Of a stretch of DNA of 38,186 bases, positions 9,406 to 18,922 are shown piece by piece. Below the pieces are notes generated by a model, which was given only the letters and a program-made list of their open reading frames with translations, was not told where the DNA came from and made no database searches. Location: the NCBI GenBank assembly GCA_029747585.1, contig JAPEVF010000433.1:1-38186 (forward strand), written 5' to 3'. Origin of the DNA: Pleurotus djamor. Taxonomy: Eukaryota; Basidiomycota; Agaricomycetes; Agaricales; Pleurotaceae. The translations under genes were made by a program, and so were the position numbers. Position 1 is the stretch's first letter. Every line of letters begins with the position of its first letter.

Positions 9406-9889
9406 CTAATTACAATTGGCAGGTCCTCGCGTTNCCCCCTCATCATCGCTGATGATGATGGGCTCGTCATCTTCCTCCTCGTCGTCGCTGATCACGATGG
9501 GCGCGTTCCTGGGGGCGTGGATAGGCCAATAACTGAACCTGAGCCACTTCAGGGTCGCCTTGACTGTCTGTTGGCTCGACGTTAACTCATCGCGGGGCTA
9601 TAGAGTCCAGTCCGTGTTACCTTTTTTTTTGGCCTCGCGCCGAGACCTCACCACTGACTTGTGCTCGATAGGACTGACCACGACGGGAAAACGACCAAAC
9701 CATTCCATCCAAAAATGCGCAAAGAACGCCGCCAACCGACCCTTGATGATTGCCTCTCGGTAGTGTTGGACCCAGTAAGTCTTGAGATATTGCACCTCTT
9801 CTTGGCTCAGGTCAACTGATGATAATGGTCAGCTGGGTATGAATGGGAATAACATTGAACGTACGCGCGATGTGTTCTGTGGTCGACAT
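9406..9889 (-). CDS. Small protein with SUMO-interacting-like motifs, paralogous to the start of the 11.1-13.9 kb gene
   Basis: Function is not known. Three exons fit well: 9889-9865, 9815-9652 and 9597-9406, giving about 126 residues. The N-terminal part (EEVQYLKTYWVQHYREA, FFAHFWMEWFGRFP) and the later TVKATLKWLRFSYW follow the pattern of the first domain of the larger gene at 11.1-13.9 kb (RLEYLVDHLDEYIENA, VNDYFKKFDWRLP, RTAITNWLQYRANK). It is therefore probably a shortened paralogue. The end carries PIVISDDEEEDD and PIIISDDEG, which match the hydrophobic-core-plus-acid pattern of SUMO-interacting motifs. The ambiguous base at 9434 may hide a one-base change: in another frame the tail would read DLPIVISDTE and stop at 9393. 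The choice of donor at 9651 is mine; a simple read-through would stop sooner. Confidence 0.6.
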
Positions 9890-10031
9890 AGTTACTTAAA
9901 AAATGCTCGAAGCCTTCGAAGGGGCTTTTATAGGGTAGCTTATGTAATATTCAGGGGGTTGAAATAGCACACATCGCGATGAGGCCGCACATTCTAAGTA
10001 AGAAAATGAAATATACATGTACATATGTAGT

Positions 10032-10703
10032 CTAACGAGGTTGGTAGAGCAATGCTCGGTTCTTTTGAGCTTCGGACAGGGTTCCTTCAACAAAACAACA
10101 GTAGATATCTTCTACGCAGGCGATGGCTAACCGAAATCGGCGGTGTACCAGCTCGGCCTGCTTCCACAAACAGCCGGCACCTTCGTGCTGGAGGATAGTG
10201 TTGAGGTGCTCACTAACTCGGTCCCCTTGCTCACTTATCAGTTCCAGCTTTGCTTCGATCTCGGTATCTGTTCCTTGTTTAAGGGCCCGGGCACATAAGT
10301 CGTCATATGCCAGCTCGTCACTGAGGGTATCGGAGAGGGTCATGATCTCTTGCAATGCTTGAGTCGAGGGACTGGGAGGGGAAGATGCTGATTTTGCTTT
10401 TGTCCTGAAGAGACGCGCACCGTATGAGTAGAATTGTTGACGAGGAAGCCCAGAGTGATTATAAGACTTACGGCTGGAATCTCCGTGCACGCCTCTGAAC
10501 ACAATCCTTCCGCTTGGCATACTGGGCACGACCTTTTGATAGGATAGTATCTCGATGACTACACAGCGCAAGCCTCAGCTGATGGGACATTGGTCCAAGG
10601 AAACTGGTAGATAGATGACTTGCCGTTCATAGTACCGTTTGTGCTTTTCTCTACGCGCTTCCGCCTTCTCGTCATCGGTTTTATAGATTGTGCGACGGCC
10701 CAT
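10032..10703 (-). CDS. Small basic/helical Agaricomycete protein of unknown function
   Basis: The start is the ATG at 10703-10701. The N-terminus is highly charged (IYKTDDEKAEARREKHKRYY, then ERHRDTILSKGRAQYAKRK, then RRARRF). This repeated basic pattern resembles small genes I know from Agaricomycete genomes, and could bind nucleic acid. The rest is helical and acidic to neutral (TQALQEIMTLSDTLSDELAY...CLWKQAELVHRRFRLAIAC), ending LLYQPR at 10032. To keep the frame, the first intron must use a GC donor (ACG|GCAAGT) and end at TAG just before TCATCGAG. The second uses GTAAGT and ends TTCAG. It lies on the same strand as the flanking genes, about 140 bases upstream of the 9.9 kb gene's start. 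The function is not known. Confidence 0.6.
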
Positions 10704-11137
10704 TTGCAAAGTAGGGACCAAGGTGGGCAAAAGTGTTGGACGTGCGGTGATGGTCGTGACCTGGAACAGACACAACGACTGGTCAAGGTGAGATGTGAGA
10801 ACAGATGTTCAAAGCGCCCAATTAATGATCGGTCTCGTCTGAGTGCTTTCTTACGACTTTTATCTCTTTCGGCATTCCAGGCCATATCTCCATGTTCCAC
10901 TTATCCGGAAAGCATCAGCGAGGGTACAGATACGCATAGACCATTGATATATATGACATTCACGGGGTTCCACATACAAGTTACTGTTCGTTCGGCTATC
11001 TACGAGTACGGATTGTCGGAAAATATTGAGTACGCACGGCATACTTACATGAGAGGCACACGAAACCAAAGGTAATATATACAGATCAAGAAATAGTCCG
11101 ATCCCATGAGTGGATCACTCTGATGAAAGTGTGTGAC

Positions 11138-13891
11138 CTACTGGGCTGAACGATTACGACGAGCAGCGGTGAGTCGTTGCATGACCCATATAGTATCAAT
11201 GGCAGCCTTGTGCCAGCTCCTCCCGTGGGGATCAACCAATATCCAGGAGTTCCATCGAGGGTAGAGGTTCGAGAGATGGCGGCCCCACCATCCTAGGCTT
11301 GCGACAACACTCAGGAAACCGTTTGCACCATGTTTGTCTAATGTCGGCCAGCTGTCGGGGCCCTCGGAGATAGCAAGATCAAACGCTCGATGATCCTCCG
11401 TCAGGCACCCTTCGACTTCCCCAACATTACGCCATTCCGGTTGCATGAACTTCCACCATTTCCACCATGCCTCGTCAAAGTTGTCGAGGTTTGAAATGGT
11501 TACTTGCTGTCGACGAGTCGTGTCCCGACCACGGGAGATCCACCATTGAAGCGCATCAGGTCTATAATCGGATGGGAGGGTGACCTGGGCGCCGGGGTTC
11601 TGAAAGCCAGTCGTCTCCTCCAACATTACATAAGTGGCGAGAACTGTTTGCCAATCGGGATCCATCTTCTCGATCTCAAGCAGCGGGGCATAGTTCGAGG
11701 CAAACCAACGTTCCCATAGTGAACTGACGGGGGGAGCATTGAGGTGGGCAGGCCATAGGTTTGAGCCTGGGGGCACCGGACAGGCAAAAGTGGGCACCAC
11801 GACGGGTGGCTCTTCAACTGTGAAAATGAAGGTCAAATTTCAGAAGGAGGGTTTGGTTACGTATGGAAAGCTTACCTGGCGGTTGGTTGCTTGCGGTGGG
11901 AGTTGACGGCGGACTGTCATTGTTGTCCGAGGCTAATCGCCACGGGGGAATTAGTGACTTAGTGACGAACGAGATCCAAAGGTTGAGCCACTCACAGGAT
12001 GCCTGGTCATTTGCCAAACATGGTTTCTTGGGTGGAGGACGGCCGTCTGCCTTGTTCTTGCTGCTACGGCGAGTCTTCTTGGGGGTTGTTGGACTATGCT
12101 GACGTTTGTGAGCTTGTCGTCGTCTTCGATCCCGAGAATGCTCGTCGTCGCTGTCTTCCTCGGAGCTTCGGTCATCATGACTAGTGTATTCATCACTTTC
12201 CTGCCTTCTAGATCCTCGTGGACGTCGGCGGGGAGATTGGGGGTGCTTATCTCGTGATCGATGAGGTAGCCGAGGTCGGTCGTCTTCGTCGTCGTCTTCT
12301 TCTTCGTCCCTCTCCTGCCTTCTTGAACGGTGTCGGCGGGTAGATGAGGGGCGCTTAGCTCGCGATCGTCGACGTGGTCGGGGGTCATTGCTGTCATCTT
12401 CATCATCACTCTCTCGCCTTGCCGCTCGGTTGGACGACGGACGCTTAGCTCGCGATGGCCGGGAATCCCGGGGCGTGTCGCTCTCGTCCTCTCCCAGGTC
12501 CTCGCGAGCTTGAGTTCATCGTGGTCTAACGATTCGCGTGCTGTTCAAACTGGTGGTCTCAGAGGTGCGAGGGAGCGCAGCGTTAGCTTTGTCTTCAGAA
12601 GCTGTGAAGTTATAATTAGCACATTTGAGTCAAGAACAAGGCTGGCGACATACTATAACACGTCTCAAGGTAATTCATGAAGTTTGATGTGACATCTTTG
12701 AAGGTGTCGGGATCAGCTTCTCCCCAAGTCATCGGTATCGCGGCCTGGTTTACTCCGGAATGAATGCTGAGATGAAAAGGTTATTTGATATTTGGGTGAA
12801 GAGAATGCGGGTAAACATACCTCAGAACGTTCAATGCACCACCGCTGGCTGGCTCCGGGCCGCCCACAAATACTGAAACATGCATATTGAGGACGCTACT
12901 GGCTCCCTCTATAATGGGGAGGAAGAAGTCTGCCAGCCTGCGTATAGCACTACGTTGCGAACATTCAGCACAAACAGTAAACTTAGTCTGCAAAGCTTAC
13001 TTACTCCTGCCGCTCCTGCGGAGTTAAAGCGTCCAGACGTTGAATCCGGGCTTCCCGAGCACTGACTTCTTCGGCGTGGCGCTCCTGCGCTTTCTTTTCC
13101 CAAAGTGCCTTGGTTTCATCAGGAAATTTATCGAAAATGGTCTGCATAAACTTGTTACGGGTGGTCGCAATTCGTGAGGGCTGGACTCTATCCTGTTCGA
13201 CCTTTGCATCGAAGGCTGCCTTGTAATCAGCAAACTTGCACCTCTGAAACTCTTGCCAGCCTTTCGTACGGTTCGGAGCCCGGAGTCCGATGCCTGTGAG
13301 ACGACTGAGAAGGACCGCATATGGGTCGGTATTTGAGAGATTCTTCAGGTGCTTGTACGGGGTCGTAATTTTGTTGGCACGGTACTGAAGCCAGTTAGTG
13401 ATAGCCTATGTCATAATGAAGTGAGCACATCACGCAAGTCAGCCATTTGGGGGATGTCAAAGAACATACCGTGCGCATTTTCGACACAACGAGCCCTTTG
13501 GTATCATTGTCAGCCGCAGAGAGTGTTTCGTCTCGATTAGGAGGAGAGGTGGGATCGGGGTCATCGGTGAGAGGAAGTCGCCAGTCAAACTTCTTGAAGT
13601 AGTCATTCACAATTCGATCCAGTGTTGCCCTGCAAGCGTCACGTCCACGATCAGCGTTTTCGATGTATTCGTCGAGGTGGTCGACAAGGTATTCAAGACG
13701 GGCGCCTTTCGCCCAGTTACGTGTAAGCGGTCTGGATCGGCTTAGTCAGCTTTGTCAGGAACAGAAAACAAACATATGACCGACTTGTCCAAGTAGGACA
13801 GTTTCGCTCTTGTCGTTGTCGGTGTTGTCGCTGGCGGCGTAGCAGCTGCTTGCGCGGCGTCCGGATGTGTTTGCTCTTCATCTGAAGCCAT
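11138..13891 (-). CDS. Large uncharacterised protein with acid/arginine-rich repeat linker, possibly KDZ-associated
   Basis: I recognise this as an Agaricomycete-expanded family without assigned function. It starts at ATG 13891 (MASDEEQTHPDAA). The first domain (RLEYLVDHLDEYIENADRG, FKKFDWRLPL) is followed by a charged helical region (FDKFPDETKALWEKKAQERH) somewhat like an HMG box. Then come LADFFLPIIEG, VSVFVGGPEPASGGALNVL and AIPMTWGEADPDTF, which are typical of the family. A long arginine/serine and acid-rich linker (about 12.0-12.5 kb) precedes a C-terminal domain rich in tryptophan (LWERWFASNYAPLLEIEK, WWKWWKFMQPEWRNVG, GANGFLSVVASLGWWGRH). The stop is at 11138. Several 50-70 nt introns are needed. 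At about 12,520 an in-frame TGA occurs unless a 42-nt intron (GTTTGAAC...CTCAAG) removes it. The total is roughly 700 residues. Confidence 0.7.
12020..12480 (-). repeat. Degenerate tandem repeats encoding an RS/DE linker
   Basis: Three related units are visible in the minus-strand coding frame: SRAKRPSSNRAARRESDDED, then SRAKRPSSTRRHRSRRQERD, then SRDKHPQSPRRRPRGSRRQE, each followed by an acidic run. At DNA level each unit includes a TCGCGAGCTAAGCG-like core and an AGGCGAGAGAG/AGGCAGGA segment. The repeat probably evolved by slippage and should form a disordered, highly charged linker. Confidence 0.65.
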
Positions 13892-14789
13892 ACTTGCTTG
13901 AGTGGGTGCAAGCATCATTGTCGTTCGCTGCCCGTTTTATATCTTCAACCCATCCTTTGGCAGCCTACCCTCTCGTCACTGCCTGAAGTCCGTCCCACCA
14001 AAGGCACATACATACTCAACCTTCAACACCACTACAACGCTCGAAGACTTCCCTACCATCGTCGCACATCCATCTCAGTAGGTATGAACCCTGTTCCGTG
14101 TTTCCACACAAAGTTAGCAAAGTACGTCTACGGCCTTCTCAACTTTTGTTCTATGGCTCATGTAGTTTCCCAGAGTAGTCAAAACTGAGCCATCATGCTC
14201 TTTCCGAAGATAAGGCTTGTCATCGAATGTACATGCAGCTATCAGAAGACAGCCTCGCCGTTGGAGGTACCTCCACCGTTGAGCGGAATGCGATATGGAC
14301 GAAGTTTGTTGGATACGTGAGTGCGTCAGCTGTGTCTGATCCATGCGTGTTGATTTCATCATTGTGTAGACGAATGAAGGTACCTTGCGTCTGTTCCCCC
14401 CGAAACGTTCCCTTGAAATGGAACCTTCGTGAACGTAACTCGCTGTGAAGTCCAATCAAAGCCTCATGACTTTCCTTATCCCATCCTCCCCTCGCACCGT
14501 ATTGTCTCTTTGCCTTTCTCGATGCGCTCCACCATCCCGTTCAAAGACGTATTCTACCACGTGGTTACGACATGTGGTCTATGGCTCAAGCTTACGATGA
14601 AACGTGCCCTGAAATCGAAGAACAGAATGCTCCGAACAAAAACACTCTCACATCAATGAACGTAGATACTTCGACTGGTGCTTTGGAACATAAAGCTTAA
14701 CAACATGCTGCAGACCGGCGAGGCCAGCCTTTGGTGTCCTCTGCGTCCTCTTTTAAACTTGTTCGACACACCCCGTCTACTCAGCAAGA
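13892..14789. other. Divergent intergenic region, no gene supported
   Basis: This stretch lies between the 13.9 kb gene (leftward) and the 14.8 kb gene (rightward), so it should hold both promoters. It contains CT-rich tracts (for example ATCTTCAACCCATCC, 13940-14110). The open frames here are short and resemble nothing I know. Confidence 0.4.
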
Positions 14790-15724
14790 ATGTCTCGACT
14801 CCCCGATTTCACTAATACGATGACTCCTGGAGGTCTGTCCCATGGCTGCCCTCAACGTTCCCCACGTTTACTGATCCACTCCCAGCACACATAGCCCTCC
14901 TGACGTCTCTTGGCATGACTGCCTCTCAGGCTCGTGCGGTCGGTGCACTCTTCTTCACGGCGGCGGACTACTTAGATGAGCTCAACGGTAACGGTAATGC
15001 GATATCGGCGCCGTCGATCCAACCAACCTGTGTCCTCAACGTCCCCGACTCTGACTCCGATAACGACGGGGAATCGTTCGTCTTATCTGATGATGGCGAT
15101 TCGTGGGATGAGGCCGCTCCGCCGCGACGAGGTCCATCGTCTGTTGTGTCGACTGTGACCCAGCCCCCTCCGTACAGTTCAGGTATGCCTCTTACATCAT
15201 CCTTTTTTTTTATCTAATCGCTGATCTCGTGTTGGACAGGCGCTAGTTCGTCTTCTACCCCTCGTGCTCTCCCAGTTGTCGCCGCTGCTAGCAATGCCAA
15301 CGCCAACGTCCCCGCAGTGGCCAGCAACGCCAACGCCAATGTCCCCGCAGCGGCTAGCAACGCCAACGCCAACGCCGCCACTGTTCCGGCTGTTGTAGCA
15401 GCTACCGCTCTCACCCCCCCTTCACCACTCCTTGGCCCATGGACTCTGCCGGTTGGGTACGCTTTCGAAATTCCGTCCCCGGGTGTTCCCGGCCCGTACT
15501 ATGCTGTTTTTCGTGGTACACGAGTCGGCGTGTTCTCTGGGTGGTATGTTTGATCTCCTCGTATTGTTTAACTAAAACTCAATTCCCATATTAGGCAACT
15601 TACCGCGTCGTTGACTTTGAATGTGTCCACCAGCTTGCAGAGGCGTGTCGGCTCGATTCAGGCGGGCATTGATGCGATGCTCGACTCCATTGATGCTGGC
15701 ACAGCCGCGTTGCTCCCGCAATAG
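14790..15724 (+). CDS. Protein with viroplasmin / RNase H1 N-terminal-like domain
   Basis: Four exons are consistent in phase: 14790-14832, 14886-15182, 15240-15543 and 15595-15724, giving 257 residues. The upstream ATG at 14790 is preferred over 14915 because its splice to GCACACATAGCC adds a helical segment (AHIALLTSLGMTASQARAVG). The middle is acidic and proline-rich (VPDSDSDNDGESF), then holds SNANANVPA repeats at about residues 130-155. The C-terminus reads GPYYAVFRGTRVGVFSGW, then after an intron QLTASLTLNVSTSLQRRVGS and IQAGIDAMLDSIDAG. The YYAVxxGxxxGVFxxW pattern is that of the small fold found in caulimovirus viroplasmin and the hybrid-binding domain of eukaryotic RNase H1; here it is a cellular fungal protein. 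No RNase H catalytic domain follows, so hydrolytic activity is unlikely. Its role is unknown. Confidence 0.65.
15298..15381 (+). repeat. Coding tandem repeat, SNANANVPA units
   Basis: Three units of about 30 bases (AGCAAYGCCAACGCCAAYGT and close variants) encode SNANANVPA, SNANANVPA and SNANANAATVPA. This is a low-complexity linker before the C-terminal domain of the 14.8 kb gene. Confidence 0.8.
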
Positions 15725-15850
15725 ATATGCTGTCTTTGTATGTTGTCCTATCGTTGTACTTGCCTGTATCGTGCTCTTGTTGAATTCCGCGTTGCGCTCC
15801 CCTGCCCGAACGATCTCCGAGCCCTAGCCACATGGTAAGAAAATATATAT

Positions 15851-15947
15851 ATCCTGGTTCCCACGAACAGGGAAAAGCAATAAGTGGTTCTGAAAATTAT
15901 ATCCTGATTCCCACGAACAGGAAAAACAATAAAGGTGGTTCTCACAC
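15851..15947. repeat. Two tandem copies of a 50-bp unit
   Basis: ATCCTGGTTCCCACGAACAG at 15851 is repeated as ATCCTGATTCCCACGAACAG at 15901, exactly 50 bases later, and similarity continues through AAAGCAATAAGTGGTTCT / AAACAATAAAGGTGGTTCT. Each unit contains a short inverted pair (CCTGGTTC and GAACAGG). It lies about 130 bases past the stop of the 14.8 kb gene, possibly in its 3' flank. Confidence 0.8.
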
Positions 15948-16171
15948 TGCAAACCCCTCTCCCACGGAGTTTCTCAGTATCCCACGCGCAACGAAAATCC
16001 ACCTGCCATCCGAATATGGCAATCTGCTCGGCCGGCTTGCAAAAATTGAACCCCCGCCGATATCCATATGTATTTACGCGCGCTTCCAAGGCAGGCGCCT
16101 AATCGTCCCAGGTTTCTCTGCGCACACTGTCTTTGATGTCCCCGCGTTTTCGTGCATTGTATTGTATAGGA

Positions 16172-18922
16172 TTACAGCTTGGGCTGACGACGAATCCACT
16201 CGCGAGGGAGTTTGCAGGTGAAACGACGATACAAGTCATCAACTACAAGCATCCCAGGCTCGGTCGCGCTAGCCGTGACCAAGAACCTGTCCTCGGGTTC
16301 TTCCCATTCACGCGAGAAGTCATCCCCAAGGTAGGGACCTCCGTCCGATAATTGGAGGCGAAGAGCCTCTGCTTCAAGGTCCTTGGGCTGATAGGCTTTA
16401 TAGGTGTTGGCCCAAGCTTCCTCGCGTCCGTGCTCACGACAGAGCTCAAGGGCATACAAGTAAGGTAAGTTGAACTCCTCACCCTTGACCACTTCTATCG
16501 GGATGCGGAACTCACGATCATCTTGTTTCCTATCAATCAATAGGTACGACTCGCCTTCGTCCCAAAAGAGGAAACGCGTATTCGCTGCAGCACGACCCAT
16601 GTAGTACTTCTCGTCGCCTGGGAATTCCCTGGCGTCACCAATCCAATTCATCAAGTTTTCGAGCGCCGTTCGACGAAAATCAAGCATACGAATCGGACGC
16701 GACCAGTTCTCCGGTACCTCCTGCTGTTCAATGAGCTCACGAATAGTCAACCCTGAAGCAGCATTCGAAGTTGAGTTGGACTCGGCTTCCTTCTCAGTTT
16801 CTGGATCACGCTCTTCGGAGCTGTCGCTAACTGACAACAAATCAGGAAGGTCGGCATAATCGTCCTCAAGGTCTTCCAGCACCTCCTCGTCACTTATCGA
16901 GGGCTCGGGATATTCAAAAACCGATTCGAGTTCATCCCCGAACGCCATCGAAGCGCAGAACGCCAAATCCTGCAGGGGCTCGCGTAGTTCAGCGAGCTCT
17001 TCGTGACGTTCGAAGTCAATACCCAAACTATGAGAGGGAAGACCAGGCGGACGACTTCCGGAACCTTTTACGCGATTTGCATCTGGGCAATCTCGCGCTT
17101 CATGTCCTTGCGCCTTGCATTTGAAGCAAAGGCCATTCTTTCGAGCTTCGTCCAATTCTTTCGGGGTCAACTGACGATAGTTGGAGGTGGATGGTTTATT
17201 CCCTCCCCTATCGTTCCGATTGAAGGAGGGTTTCGCGTTACTCGAGCTACTAGAGCTCGCGCGGTTATTATTGTTCGAGGAGTAAGTGGTCTTCTCGAAT
17301 GGTTTCTTGAATTGAGACGACCCCTGACCCCCTTGTCCTCCTTTATCGTGTCCCTTAGGACTAGACTTGAACAAGTTCGAGCGGTTTTGGTTCTGGTGAG
17401 TACGATCACTATTATTATGAGATCTTTGATTACTCGTGCCACTGCTAGGGTTGCTCAAGGGCTTGTCCGGTCGGCGTCGGCTGTATTTACCAGCCTTCGC
17501 GTTCTCGATAAGTTCAATCTTTTCAGCCGTTTGGACGACTTCATCCCAGGTGCTTGAGTTGGGACTCAAGTTATTCTGGTAAAGTTCTCCGTTGATATAA
17601 GGCTTGAAACCTCGCCATAAACGAGCAACCTGCTCGATGTCGCTAACCGTTCCCAAGGTTTCGAATTTTTGTTTTAGACCAGTCGAATATTCTCTCACAG
17701 TCTTTTCTCCTTGGTACGAACGATCGATTTCAACACGCGTCGCCTCCATCAGGTCAGTCGGGAAGTGGGCATCAATGAGAAGTTTGAAGAACTCAAGGAT
17801 TTCCATTTCTCCAGCTCTGTCGGCGATTTCTCGCACGTACCAATTGAAGGCCTTGCCCTTCAGAAGACTTCCGACACGACGAATTCGAGCCGTGGTCTTC
17901 ACACGACCTTCTTCGAGATACGCGACACATTCGGAGATAAATCGGTACACGATCGTGACATCGTCACTCCCACTGTACTCGGTTGGAGTGAGAGGCTTTA
18001 GGATGGACTTCTTAGGTCCTTCATCGTCGCGGTAATCCCACGGAGGCAGGATTCGAGGTATGCTTTCAAGCAACTTTCCGAGGGCACTATCCACAGGTAT
18101 TTGCGCACTTGGTCTCATGCGCTCGGCTGAATTAGGAGTTCTAGCCTTACTAGCCTCAGAGGTAGCTTTCAATTCTGCCCTGAGGGGTTCGTTATCTTTT
18201 TCGAGGTTATCTAGTTTGCTCAAAATTCGACTCAAGATATCATTTGAGGGAGGCTCAGGAGCACGAGGGGCTTCAGGAGCTCTAGGCGGATTAGGCGCGT
18301 TTGGCGCTGAGGTAAGCACAGCCGCTTTCTTCTTTCGTTTCTCCTCGAGCCATAACCTTTTGCATTCAGCTAAGATTCTCGCCTGTACGCGAGGATCAGC
18401 CTCTTCCCATTCCGAGTCAAAGCCTTCATCATCGGCTTCGGCGTTTTCGTCAAACTGGGGACAACCGGCATGTTCACGAGGGTCCACACCCTTTCCCTTA
18501 TCAACCCTGTTCGAGGGTCCTTCACCTCGAGACGTTTCGGTCGACGCTTGGGTGCCTGGGTTCAGATTTTCTTGCCTTCGAGTCAGCAACTCTTGCTGCT
18601 CAGGACTTAAGTTCTGGTGAGCAAGATCAATTGCATTCAATTGTTCATTACTTAAAGTATCTACAGTAGTTTCGCGGGGATCAGGCGCGTGTACACTACC
18701 ATCAAGCTCGTTAGGCTCGGCATCATTACCCTCATCGGGTAAATCGTCATCAGGTCCATCGAAGGCACCTGGAATTTCGCTAGCGCGATGGTCGTCTGGT
18801 TCCTCAGACGCCATAGGAGGCACAGGGGTGTGGGTGTTGGTGTTGACAGAGGAGAGTGGGGAGGAGGGTTGTCGAGCAAGGGGTTTGTTGCGGAGCGAGT
18901 ATCGTTGCTTAGACGAAGACAT
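16172..18922 (-). CDS. Ty3/gypsy Gag protein with CCHC zinc knuckle
   Basis: This is the structural capsid/nucleocapsid protein of an LTR retrotransposon. The open frame is 916 residues, starting MSSSKQRYSLRN at 18922. An acidic, proline-rich N-terminus is followed by a capsid-like retrotransposon gag domain at about 325-470 (GKAFNWYVREIADRAGEMEI, YQGEKTVREYSTGLKQKFET, LWRGFKPYINGELYQNNLS). A basic Ser/Asn-rich region and the knuckle CFKCKAQGHEARDC (about residue 599, CX2CX4HX4C) come next. The C-terminal part (SATEPGMLVVDDLYRRFTCK, then LPREW) normally runs on into protease in this family. Here it ends after RRQPKL at 16172, and the following DNA is unrelated to pol. Unlike the pol half it contains no ambiguous bases. 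It is probably the 5' half of the element whose pol lies at 374-4666, or of a sister copy. Confidence 0.9.
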   Translation of the reverse strand: MSSSKQRYSLRNKPLARQPSSPLSSVNTNTHTPVPPMASEEPDDHRASEIPGAFDGPDDDLPDEGNDAEPNELDGSVHAPDPRETTVDTLSNEQLNAIDLAHQNLSPEQQELLTRRQENLNPGTQASTETSRGEGPSNRVDKGKGVDPREHAGCPQFDENAEADDEGFDSEWEEADPRVQARILAECKRLWLEEKRKKKAAVLTSAPNAPNPPRAPEAPRAPEPPSNDILSRILSKLDNLEKDNEPLRAELKATSEASKARTPNSAERMRPSAQIPVDSALGKLLESIPRILPPWDYRDDEGPKKSILKPLTPTEYSGSDDVTIVYRFISECVAYLEEGRVKTTARIRRVGSLLKGKAFNWYVREIADRAGEMEILEFFKLLIDAHFPTDLMEATRVEIDRSYQGEKTVREYSTGLKQKFETLGTVSDIEQVARLWRGFKPYINGELYQNNLSPNSSTWDEVVQTAEKIELIENAKAGKYSRRRPDKPLSNPSSGTSNQRSHNNSDRTHQNQNRSNLFKSSPKGHDKGGQGGQGSSQFKKPFEKTTYSSNNNNRASSSSSSNAKPSFNRNDRGGNKPSTSNYRQLTPKELDEARKNGLCFKCKAQGHEARDCPDANRVKGSGSRPPGLPSHSLGIDFERHEELAELREPLQDLAFCASMAFGDELESVFEYPEPSISDEEVLEDLEDDYADLPDLLSVSDSSEERDPETEKEAESNSTSNAASGLTIRELIEQQEVPENWSRPIRMLDFRRTALENLMNWIGDAREFPGDEKYYMGRAAANTRFLFWDEGESYLLIDRKQDDREFRIPIEVVKGEEFNLPYLYALELCREHGREEAWANTYKAYQPKDLEAEALRLQLSDGGPYLGDDFSREWEEPEDRFLVTASATEPGMLVVDDLYRRFTCKLPREWIRRQPKL

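Noticed and set aside
14429..14659. 76-residue plus-strand frame upstream of the viroplasmin-like gene
   Set aside because: It has no domain, no plausible splice link to the next gene and no similarity I recognise.
17003..18620. Plus-strand open frames of 143-186 residues opposite gag
   Set aside because: They are antisense to the gag domain and zinc knuckle; their length reflects codon bias of the coding strand.
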